A DNA stretch of 5,740 bases from Lachnospiraceae bacterium UBA3287. Lineage in GTDB: Bacteria > Bacillota > Clostridia > Lachnospirales > Lachnospiraceae. The stretch is from NCBI GenBank assembly GCA_002362155.1, contig DETN01000014.1, positions 1,157-6,896 on the forward strand. Reading direction: 5' to 3'. A program made the translations under genes and the position numbers. The notes under the pieces were generated by a model, which saw only the letters and a program-made list of their open reading frames with translations, did no database searches and was not told where the DNA came from. Shown here piece after piece: positions 1 through 5,619 of the stretch (the first letter of the stretch is position 1; every line of letters starts with the position of its first letter).

Positions 1-724
1 CGGAAAGCTCAGTCAGGCCGTAAATGTCATAGGCTTTGATGCCGAGCTTTTGCTCAATATCATGCCGCATTTCTTCCGTCCAGGCTTCTGCGCCGAAGAT
101 ACCGGCCTTGAGCCGGATCCGGCTCCGCATGCCGCGCTCGTGGATGGATTCGCCCAGGTAGGCAGCGTAGGAGGGGGTGCAGCACAGGATGGTGGAGCCC
201 AGGTCGGTCATGAACTGGATCTGGCGTTCCGTATTTCCCGAAGACATGGGCAGGGTAAGGGAGCCCACCTTATGGGAGCCGCCATGGAGGCCGGCACCGC
301 CGGTAAAGAGGCCGTAGCCGTAGGAAACATGCACCACGTCGTCCTTTGTGCAGCCTGCCGCTGTCAGGGCCCTTGCGCAGCATCTCTCCCACATATCCAG
401 ATCGTTCTGTGTATAGAAGGCAACGACTCTTCTGCCCGTGGTGCCGCTGGTGGACTGGATCCTGACACAGTCGGACAGGGGACGGGCCATGAGGCCGTAG
501 GGATAGGCTTCCCGCAGGTCGTCCTTGGTCAGGAAGGGCAGCTTGTAAAGGTCCTCTCTGCCTTTGATGTCGTCCGGGGTCAGGCCCTTTTCTTCCATCT
601 TCTTACGATAGTAGGGAACATTGTCCCATACGCGTTTTACCGCGTCTTTCAGGCCTCTGTTCTGGATCTCCAGGATCTCTTCTCTTGAAGCGGTTTCGAT
701 AGCTTCGTCAAAATAACGTTCCAT
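1..724 (-). CDS. paaK: Phenylacetate-CoA ligase, PaaK-like, partial (C-terminus beyond window)
   Basis: Cytosolic AMP-forming ligase of the ANL (adenylate-forming) superfamily. PaaK enzymes convert an aryl-acetate, ATP and CoA to aryl-acetyl-CoA, AMP and pyrophosphate. I translated the first 241 codons. The start is the family-typical opening (MERYFDEAIETAS), with VWDNVPYYRKKMEEKGL at about residues 32-48. The phosphate-binding loop STSGTTGR is at 91-98, followed by VSYGYGLFTGGAGLHGG at 133-149, CTPSYAAYLGE at 182-192, GIFGAEAW at 208-215, and the adenylation motif YGLTE at 235-239. Full-length PaaK is about 430 residues, so roughly 190 C-terminal residues, including the mobile lid domain, lie off the window. 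The ATG at 724 follows AAGGGAG (735-741) at 10 nt. The gene is separated from dnaB by a terminator and has its own promoter. In anaerobes such genes often sit beside indolepyruvate:ferredoxin oxidoreductase genes; that cannot be checked here. The family is certain; the true substrate (phenylacetate or another aryl acid) is inferred. Confidence 0.95.
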   Translation of the reverse strand, partial: MERYFDEAIETASREEILEIQNRGLKDAVKRVWDNVPYYRKKMEEKGLTPDDIKGREDLYKLPFLTKDDLREAYPYGLMARPLSDCVRIQSTSGTTGRRVVAFYTQNDLDMWERCCARALTAAGCTKDDVVHVSYGYGLFTGGAGLHGGSHKVGSLTLPMSSGNTERQIQFMTDLGSTILCCTPSYAAYLGESIHERGMRSRIRLKAGIFGAEAWTEEMRHDIEQKLGIKAYDIYGLTELS

Positions 725-750
725 GTGGTTTTTTCTCCCTTGTTAATTAT

Positions 751-784
751 GAATGCGGGGCCGGACCCACTCCGACTCGCATTC
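751..784 (-). repeat. Inverted repeat at the predicted paaK transcription start
   Basis: GAATGCG (751-757) and CGCATTC (778-784) are perfect 7-bp arms. Inside them a GGG/CCC pair (758-760 and 766-768) could extend one side. With the predicted start point near 779, most of the upstream arm would not be transcribed, so a leader hairpin is doubtful. It could be a second protein site, or chance. Confidence 0.3.
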
Positions 785-785
785 C

Positions 786-814
786 ATAATACCATTTAAC
801 GCGTTAAAGCAAAA
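786..814 (-). promoter_or_regulatory. Putative promoter of the paaK-like gene (extended -10)
   Basis: On the minus strand TGGTATTAT (786-794) matches an extended -10 (TGnTATAAT) with one mismatch in the hexamer. A spacer of 17 nt would put the -35 at 809-814 (TTTTGC), which is a poor match; TTGCTT with a 15-nt spacer is another weak option. A start point near 779 would give a leader of about 55 nt before the ATG at 724. The site lies between the dnaB terminator and the gene, where a promoter is needed. Called by eye only. Confidence 0.5.
795..808. promoter_or_regulatory. Perfect 14-bp palindrome, putative operator
   Basis: TTTAACGCGTTAAA is a perfect palindrome. It fills almost all of the spacer between the predicted -35 and the extended -10 of the paaK-like gene, where a bound repressor would block RNA polymerase. 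No regulator gene is in the window, so the binding family (TetR, MarR, GntR or other) cannot be named. Confidence 0.45.
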
Positions 815-827
815 TAGTATTCATGAA

Positions 828-860
828 ATAAAGCATATTTTCTGTCAAAATATGCTTTAT
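828..860 (-). terminator. Intrinsic terminator after dnaB
   Basis: ATAAAGCATATTTT (828-841) and AAAATATGCTTTAT (847-860) form a perfect 14-bp inverted repeat with a 5-nt loop, starting 9 nt past the dnaB stop. Read on the minus strand, the core GCATATTTT/AAAATATGC is followed by TTTATTTC, a modest U-rich tail. The stem is AT-rich, so it is weaker than the terminator after rpsR. It closes the gdpP-rplI-dnaB unit. Confidence 0.7.
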
Positions 861-869
861 CCCTAAAAT

Positions 870-2225
870 TTACTTCTGATAATCCGGTCTGGTCTCCAGG
901 TTGGTAAAGCGGGTCAGGGCAGGTGTCCATCCCAGCTTGACCGTTCCTACCGGTCCGTTTCTGTGCTTGGCAATGATGATCTCGGCCTGGTTCTTGTCGT
1001 CCGTATCCGGATTATAGTATTCGTCACGGTAAATGAACATAACAAGGTCGGCATCCTGCTCTATGGCGCCCGACTCACGCAGGTCGGACAGCATGGGCCG
1101 CTTGTTGGGTCTCTGCTCCACGGCACGGGAAAGCTGGGACAGGGCCACGATGGGCACGTCCAGCTCACGGGCCACAGCCTTGAGGGATCTTGAGATATCC
1201 GAAATTTCCTGCTGCCTGGATTCTCCCGCCCTCTTGCCTGCACCGGTCATCAGCTGCAGATAGTCGATCAGGACCATTTCCAGGCCGAATTCCATCTTGT
1301 ACTTGCGGCACTTGGACCTGAGCTCCGCCACGGTGATGGCCGGGGTGTCGTCCAGGATCAGTTTGCTCTCGCCCAGAGCGCCCGCCGCCTCGATGAGGTC
1401 GGTCCACTCCTGGTCGGAAAGGGTGCCGGTACGGATCTTCTGGGAATCCACCCTGGATTCCATGGCCAGCAGACGGTTCATCAGCTGTTCCTTGGACATT
1501 TCCAGGGAAAAGATGGCGATGCACTTGTCCTCGTGCATGACCAGATGCTCGGCGATATTCAGGGCCAGAGCCGTTTTTCCCATGGAAGGCCTGGCCGCGA
1601 TCAGGATCATGTCAGAACGCTGAAAACCGGCCGTCTGACGGTCCAGATCCAGGAAGCCGGTAGGAAGACCGGTGACGGTCCCCTTGACCCTGGAAGCGGC
1701 TTCTATGCGCTCCATGGCGTTGAGGACCACCTGGCGGACCGGAACGAAGTCGGAGGATCCCCGGCTCTCGGAGATCTCGAAGATCTTCTTTTCCGCCTGG
1801 TCCATGATGACGTCCGTCTCTTCGCCTTCCGTATAGCAGGCGTTGGCTATGTCCTCGCCCGCGTGGATCAGCTTCCTCAGCAGAGACTTTCTGACCACGA
1901 TGTCGGCATAGGAACGGATGTTGGCAGAAGTGGGCACGGCGGCGATGAGATTCATGATCATCTCCGCAGAGTAGACCTCCGGAGGCAGATTTTTCTCCTT
2001 CAGGCTCTCCTGCAGGGTGACGGGATCGATGTCCACGTTCTTCTGGCTCATCTCCAGGATGGTCTTGAACAGGATCCCGTACTGCCTGGAATAGAAATCA
2101 TCCTCCCTGAGCATTTCCGCAGCCGCGATCACGGCGTCGGCGTCCATGATCATGGATCCGATGACAGACTGCTCCGCCTCCAGCGAATGGGGCATGATGC
2201 GTCTGATGGCTTCTTCCTGCGGCAT
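870..2225 (-). CDS. dnaB: Replicative DNA helicase DnaB
   Basis: Hexameric 5'-3' helicase that unwinds the parental duplex at the replication fork and binds primase through its N-terminal domain. The protein has 451 residues, a usual length. The N-terminal helical domain (about 10-115) begins with PHSLEAEQSVIGSMI. After a linker, the RecA-like domain starts near 183 (VTGLPTGFLDLD). Walker A is ARPSMGKTA at 211-219 with K217 and T218; the catalytic glutamate is E242 in FSLEMS; Walker B is LIDYLQLM at 319-326 with D321. SQLSRAVEQR (363-372), SDLRESGAIEQDAD (380-392) and the KHRNGP segment with the likely arginine finger (420-425) follow. There is no intein or frameshift. The ATG at 2225 has AAGGAG (2231-2236) at 5 nt, and this site overlaps the rplI stop codon, which suggests translational coupling. 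It is the last gene of the unit. Confidence 0.98.
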   Translation of the reverse strand: MPQEEAIRRIMPHSLEAEQSVIGSMIMDADAVIAAAEMLREDDFYSRQYGILFKTILEMSQKNVDIDPVTLQESLKEKNLPPEVYSAEMIMNLIAAVPTSANIRSYADIVVRKSLLRKLIHAGEDIANACYTEGEETDVIMDQAEKKIFEISESRGSSDFVPVRQVVLNAMERIEAASRVKGTVTGLPTGFLDLDRQTAGFQRSDMILIAARPSMGKTALALNIAEHLVMHEDKCIAIFSLEMSKEQLMNRLLAMESRVDSQKIRTGTLSDQEWTDLIEAAGALGESKLILDDTPAITVAELRSKCRKYKMEFGLEMVLIDYLQLMTGAGKRAGESRQQEISDISRSLKAVARELDVPIVALSQLSRAVEQRPNKRPMLSDLRESGAIEQDADLVMFIYRDEYYNPDTDDKNQAEIIIAKHRNGPVGTVKLGWTPALTRFTNLETRPDYQK

Positions 2226-2234
2226 ATGGGCTCC

Positions 2235-2681
2235 TTACTTCTCCTGTACCAGGACGTACAGTCTTCCTGTTACCTGTGTGTGCAGCTTGATGGGGACTTC
2301 GTGCATGCCGAAGGTCTTGATGGGCTCGGAAAGCTGGATCTTTTTCTTGTCCAGATCCAGGCCGTGCTGGTCCTTGGCCGCCTGGGCGATCTCCTTGGCG
2401 GCGATGGATCCGAAGACCTTGCCGCCCTCGCCGGCCTTCATGGCCACGGTGATCTTGATCTTTTCCAGATCGGAGGCCATCTTCTTTGCATCCTCCAGCT
2501 TCTGGGCCGCCAGCTTCTCTTCATGCTTCTGCTTGAGCTTCAAGTCGTTCAGGTTCTTTTCCGTTGCTTCCAGGCCCAGCTTTTTGGGAATGATCATATT
2601 TCTGGCATAGCCGTCGCTGACATTGACGATCTGGCCCTTTTTGCCCAGGGATTTGACATCTTCCAGTAAAATCACTTTCAT
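2235..2681 (-). CDS. rplI: 50S ribosomal protein L9
   Basis: Binds 23S rRNA in the large subunit near the base of the L1 stalk and helps hold reading frame. The 148 residues match the usual length. The N-terminal rRNA-binding domain (1-52) begins MKVILLEDVKSLGKKGQIVNV and has the signature around GYARNMIIPKKLG (24-36). A long charged connecting helix (about 41-75) leads to the C-terminal domain with GGKVFGSIAAKEIAQ (86-100). The usual aromatic residue after GYARN is Met here (residue 29), a mild variation. The ATG at 2681 lies 1 nt beyond the gdpP stop. Its AAGGAG (2691-2696) sits inside the last codons of gdpP at 9 nt spacing, so the two genes are almost certainly co-transcribed. The 9-nt gap to dnaB carries on the same unit. 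Confidence 0.98.
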   Translation of the reverse strand: MKVILLEDVKSLGKKGQIVNVSDGYARNMIIPKKLGLEATEKNLNDLKLKQKHEEKLAAQKLEDAKKMASDLEKIKITVAMKAGEGGKVFGSIAAKEIAQAAKDQHGLDLDKKKIQLSEPIKTFGMHEVPIKLHTQVTGRLYVLVQEK

Positions 2682-2682
2682 C

Positions 2683-4728
2683 TTACAGTTCTCCTTCTTC
2701 TATCATAGTATCTATCATGCGCTTCAGGCTCCCTATGGCCTCCACCACAGTGATGTCCTTCAGCTGACAGCCGGCGATGGTCATATGGCCGCCGCCGCCC
2801 ATACGCTCCATGACTCTCTGTACGTTCACGTCGTCCAGGGATCTGGCGCTGATAAAGATCTCGTTGTTATAATCCGTCAGCACGAAGCTGGCCCGGATCC
2901 CCTTGATATTGAGCATCTCGTTGGCCGCCTGGGCGCCCACCACCGTAGGGCTGGCAAGTCCGTCCGCGGGGCAGATGGAGATGGCATACTGGTCTCTGTA
3001 GATCTCGGCCTGGGAGACCACATCCGCCCTGGCCTTGTATTCTCGGGCGTTCTCTCTGAAAAGCTTTCTGACCCGGGTGCCGTCGGCCCCGTTTCGCTTG
3101 AGATAGGCGGAGGCTTCGAAGGTCCGGACCCCGGTCTGCTTCAAGAAGTTGTCGGTGTCCACCACGATGCCGCCGTAGAGGGCGTCCGCCTCCTCGGGGG
3201 TGATCTTGATGCCTTCGCCCGTATACTGGATCAGCTCCGTGACCAGCTCGCAGGCGGAGGATACATAGGATTCCACGTAGGAAAGGGCCGTATTTTCTAT
3301 ATATTCGGTCCCCTTCCTGTGGTGGTCCAGGACCACCACCGTCTTGCACAGGCGCAGCATGTCGGGGCACTCTGTGATGCCCGGCTTGTTGACGTCCACC
3401 ACCACCAGCATGCTGTTGTCGGTGACCGTTTCCATGGCTTCCGTGCCTGTAATGACCAGATCCTGCTCGTACTCCGGATTCCCTTCGAACAGGGTCAGAA
3501 TGGCGCTCAGGGAGGTGGTGCGCTCGTTGATGATGATATGGGCCTTATGGCCCAGGGTCTTTGCGATCCGATAGACGCCGATGGCGGCGCCGAAGGAATC
3601 CGGATCTCCCAGCCTGTGGCCCATGATGTAGACCACGTCTCTGGACCGGATCAGCTCCTTGAGGGCCTGGGCCATGATCCTGGACCGGACCTTCTTGCTC
3701 TTTTCCACCTGCTGGGTCTTGCCGCCGTAGTAGACCGTATCATCGGGGGTCTTGACGGTGACCTGGTCGCCGCCCCGGCCCAGGGAAATATCCACCGCAT
3801 TACGGGCAAATTCCAGGTTCTGGGAGTAGGTCAGGCCGTCCAGGCCGAAGCCCACCGAAATGGTGATGGCCATCTCGTTTCCCACCTTGACCGTCTTGAC
3901 GTCCTCCGTGATGGGGAAGTGCTCCTCCTGCATGGCGCGAAGGGCCTTCTTTCGGATCACGATCAGGTATCTATCCTTTTCCAGCTTGCCGCAGATGCCG
4001 TCATAGGAGGCGACATACTTGCTGACCTTTCTGTCCACCAGGGCGGCCAGAAGGGACTTGCGCACGTCCTCCAGGGTCTCCATGGCTTCCTCATAGTTGT
4101 CGATATAGCAGTAGCCCACCACAAGGCTCTGGTCATCCACTTCCTTGAGGGCCAGCCGGACCGCCGTATTGTCCGACAGGGTGATCAGGACCAGGCCTTC
4201 CTCTCCGGTGTAGTTGAAGAAGGAATTCTCCCGGGTGATATCCTTCATGGATACCCCCCGCATGGTCAGGACATAGTTCTCGCCGTCCATTTCCACGTCC
4301 ATGCGCTTTTCTTCTCCGTCGGCGGGAAGGCTCTCCTTGCGGACGGGAGAAAAAAGGGTGGTAATGGATTTGTTATATCCCCGGCTCTTATGAACGGTGC
4401 CCGAAAAGGCCTCGTTCATCCAGACAAAACGCCCGTCCCTGTCCAGGATGGCAAAGGGGATCTCCATCTCCTGCAGGACCCTGCCCTCCATGGGGCTGTA
4501 GCCCTCGGCGAATTTCACCAGTTCCCTGGTCAGCAGGGCCCTGTGGTTGAAATAGACCCGGCCGGTGATCACAAAGTAGACGACAAGAAGGGTAGTCAGG
4601 ACCAGGGCCGACGGCGGAGAGATCAGAAGGATCAGGATGTCCGCCAGGATCAGGATGGCGCCCAGGGCCAGAGGGATCTTGAAATACCCGGACAGCCAGC
4701 CGATGGGCTCGATGTGATTCATGTTCAT
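2683..4728 (-). CDS. gdpP: Membrane-bound c-di-AMP phosphodiesterase GdpP (DHH/DHHA1 family, YybT)
   Basis: Hydrolyses cyclic di-AMP to pApA, so it controls osmotic, potassium and cell-wall balance. Numbering is for the 681-residue form. Two membrane helices lie at about 16-36 and 39-55. Next come a degenerate PAS domain (about 85-187, starting EIPFAILDRDG), then a degenerate GGDEF domain (about 202-324) in which the GGDEF motif reads LEKDR (249-253). The DHH domain follows, with MGHRLGDPDSFGAA (H371, D375, D377), VVVDVNKP (D445), LDHH (468-470) and GGIVVDTDNF (D524). These are the expected metal ligands, so it should be active. The DHHA1 domain ends with MERMGGGGHMTIAG (GGGGH 644-648). B. 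subtilis GdpP has 659 residues. I chose ATG 4728 because AAAGGA (4740-4745) lies 11 nt before it. The frame also opens at 4812 (709 residues), but that start has no Shine-Dalgarno, overlaps a likely -10, and adds 28 residues unlike the family. ATG 4755 is a third option. Confidence 0.93.
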   Translation of the reverse strand: MNMNHIEPIGWLSGYFKIPLALGAILILADILILLISPPSALVLTTLLVVYFVITGRVYFNHRALLTRELVKFAEGYSPMEGRVLQEMEIPFAILDRDGRFVWMNEAFSGTVHKSRGYNKSITTLFSPVRKESLPADGEEKRMDVEMDGENYVLTMRGVSMKDITRENSFFNYTGEEGLVLITLSDNTAVRLALKEVDDQSLVVGYCYIDNYEEAMETLEDVRKSLLAALVDRKVSKYVASYDGICGKLEKDRYLIVIRKKALRAMQEEHFPITEDVKTVKVGNEMAITISVGFGLDGLTYSQNLEFARNAVDISLGRGGDQVTVKTPDDTVYYGGKTQQVEKSKKVRSRIMAQALKELIRSRDVVYIMGHRLGDPDSFGAAIGVYRIAKTLGHKAHIIINERTTSLSAILTLFEGNPEYEQDLVITGTEAMETVTDNSMLVVVDVNKPGITECPDMLRLCKTVVVLDHHRKGTEYIENTALSYVESYVSSACELVTELIQYTGEGIKITPEEADALYGGIVVDTDNFLKQTGVRTFEASAYLKRNGADGTRVRKLFRENAREYKARADVVSQAEIYRDQYAISICPADGLASPTVVGAQAANEMLNIKGIRASFVLTDYNNEIFISARSLDDVNVQRVMERMGGGGHMTIAGCQLKDITVVEAIGSLKRMIDTMIEEGEL

Positions 4729-4802
4729 AAAGGAAAGGTTCCTTTCATCGTACATTGCAAATAGCCATGCTGCCCTCCGGCACCATGGACATATTCCAGC
4801 AT

Positions 4803-4811
4803 ATTTTAACA
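4803..4811 (-). promoter_or_regulatory. Putative extended -10 promoter of gdpP-rplI-dnaB
   Basis: On the minus strand TGTTAAAAT fits TGnTATAAT with one mismatch. No good -35 is visible 16-18 nt upstream. A start near 4796 would give a leader of about 68 nt before ATG 4728, and would leave the longer 4812 start untranscribed. The terminator after rpsR means this unit needs a promoter in this gap. Confidence 0.35.
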
Positions 4812-5161
4812 TGATTTTCTCTGCTTTGCATCATAATAAAAAATACAGACCGGATTACCGCATTAGTGCAGTAAAAACATAATGAACCAATGACACTTCT
4901 AAAGTACCTGGTGTCTGCATTCTGATTCGTAAAGTCAGTTGCTCCTGATATCAGCATCATCCTGCTCACAACCCTTAAAAGGAGCATCTGCATAAAAAAA
5001 ATCTGATTTCTGCCTTCTGTAGTTTTTGAGCAGAATGATTTCTCCGGATCGTTTCTGCCTGTCTCTCCCATTATCATGCCGGTCTCTGCATTACATGAGC
5101 CCCATGCCAAAGGATAACGGAAGACTTAAAAGACCTGTCTGCAGAACATGATCCGCAAAGA

Positions 5162-5220
5162 TTAAGCGTAATATATTGCTCCTTAAATCCATTTTTTGGG
5201 CTTAATACGTATTATATTGC
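5162..5220. repeat. Imperfect direct repeat, two copies 41 bp apart
   Basis: The 18-nt TTAAGCGTAATATATTGC (5162-5179) and the 19-nt TTAATACGTATTATATTGC (5202-5220) agree at 16 positions when one base is gapped. The right ends are 41 bp apart, close to four helical turns. The first copy is also flanked by TTAAG (5162-5166) and CTTAA (5182-5186) in inverted order, echoing the palindrome of the second copy. Confidence 0.5.
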
Positions 5221-5228
5221 GTATTAAG
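5201..5228. promoter_or_regulatory. Palindromic site enclosing a perfect TATAAT (minus strand)
   Basis: CTTAATACG (5201-5209) and CGTATTAAG (5220-5228) are perfect 9-bp arms around a 10-nt centre. The left part also contains a separate perfect palindrome, TAATACGTATTA (5203-5214). On the minus strand TATAAT (5211-5216) is a consensus -10 pointing at gdpP, but the -35 at 17 nt (CCTGGC) is poor. It could be a repressor-controlled distal promoter or a hairpin in RNA. Seen directly: the symmetry. Inferred: the role. Confidence 0.4.
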
Positions 5229-5263
5229 TTCTGGCCAGGGCCGAATTACAGCCCTTTCCTTGG

Positions 5264-5303
5264 AAAATAAAAAAGCTCCGGGCGGAAACCGCCTGGAGCT
5301 TTT
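5264..5303 (-). terminator. Strong intrinsic terminator after rpsR
   Basis: AAAAGCTCC (5271-5279) plus GGCGG (5281-5285) pair with CCGCC (5289-5293) plus GGAGCTTTT (5295-5303). There is one mismatch inside the stem (5280/5294) and a 3-nt loop. On the minus strand the stem runs into TTTT then TTATTTT, a good U-tract. It lies about 30 nt after the rpsR stop and closes the ssb-rpsR unit. Confidence 0.9.
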
Positions 5304-5333
5304 CTCTCTGTCTAAGATCTCTCTTCCTTTTAA

Positions 5334-5597
5334 TTACTTCTCAGCGTAAGGAAGGATAGCAACGTGACGTGCCCTCTTGATCGCTACTGTAAGAGCTCTC
5401 TGATGGGTTGCACATGTGCCGGTGATTCTTCTGGGAAGAATCTTGCCGCTCTCAGAAATATACTTGCGGAGCTTGAGCGCATCCTTGTAATCAATGGCGC
5501 TGTCCTTGCCGCAGAAGACACAGACCTTTTTCTTCCTGTGGAAGCCGCTTCTCTTTCTGAAAGGAGCATCTGTTTTATTCTCTTTATTAAAAGCCAT
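5334..5597 (-). CDS. rpsR: 30S ribosomal protein S18, zinc-binding type
   Basis: Small-subunit protein that binds 16S rRNA as a heterodimer with S6 on the platform. It has 87 residues. The basic N-terminus leads into KKKVCVFCGKDSAIDYKD (22-39), and the diagnostic S18 block GKILPRRITGTCATHQRALT is at 51-70, then AIKRARHVAILPY (72-84). C26, C29, C62 and H65 form a likely zinc site, so this is the C+ form; B. subtilis S18 lacks these ligands. The start at 5597 has AGGAGGT (5605-5611) at 7 nt. It lies 22 nt after ssb and is the last gene of the usual rpsF-ssb-rpsR operon; rpsF would lie beyond the window edge. Confidence 0.98.
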   Translation of the reverse strand: MAFNKENKTDAPFRKRSGFHRKKKVCVFCGKDSAIDYKDALKLRKYISESGKILPRRITGTCATHQRALTVAIKRARHVAILPYAEK

Positions 5598-5619
5598 TTC
5601 TTATACCTCCTGCAATACC

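Larger units (their letters stand above)
4729..5263. other. AT-rich intergenic region between rpsR and gdpP, no convincing gene
   Basis: About 535 nt, clearly richer in A and T than the flanking genes. No reading frame on either strand combines a ribosome binding site with recognisable protein sequence. It contains the two candidate promoters listed separately; the palindrome CTGATATCAG (4945-4954); three copies of TCTGCAT (4914, 4987, 5085); and a weak hairpin TTCTGC/GCAGAA (5008-5013, 5030-5035) that on the minus strand is followed by eight T's (4994-5001), a possible but poor attenuator. No tRNA and no riboswitch class I can recognise, including the ydaO c-di-AMP type, is evident by eye. 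It may be a long gdpP leader, a small RNA locus or a decayed gene. Confidence 0.6.

Noticed and set aside
50..688. 212-codon open frame on the plus strand, opposite the paaK-like gene
   Set aside because: The minus strand encodes a clear PaaK-type protein with its catalytic motifs; the plus frame has none.
1533..2669. 378-codon open frame on the plus strand, opposite dnaB and rplI
   Set aside because: It runs across two well-supported genes, has no recognisable motif and shows the same biased composition as other antisense shadows.
2623..4764. 713-codon open frame on the plus strand, opposite gdpP and the start of rplI
   Set aside because: It mirrors gdpP, which has full motif support. Its Gly/His/Asp/Val-rich protein has no recognisable domain and is what GC-biased third codon positions produce on the opposite strand.
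4990..5035. Possible attenuator: TTCTGC/GCAGAA hairpin followed by eight T's on the minus strand
   Set aside because: The stem is only 6 bp with a 16-nt loop and the T-run begins 6 nt past it, too weak to list as a terminator.
4745..5110. 121-codon minus-strand frame in the gap between rpsR and gdpP
   Set aside because: It starts at TTG without a Shine-Dalgarno, has a Met/Cys-rich sequence with no family resemblance, and overlaps the candidate promoter and ribosome binding site of gdpP.
5091..5192. 33-codon minus-strand frame starting MDLRSNILRL in the same gap
   Set aside because: No ribosome binding site precedes its ATG and nothing in the sequence is recognisable. It is more likely chance, though a decayed gene cannot be excluded.
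4729..5263. c-di-AMP (ydaO-type) riboswitch ahead of gdpP
   Set aside because: An attractive idea given the enzyme, but I could not find the conserved ydaO sequence blocks by eye. A covariance-model search would settle it.
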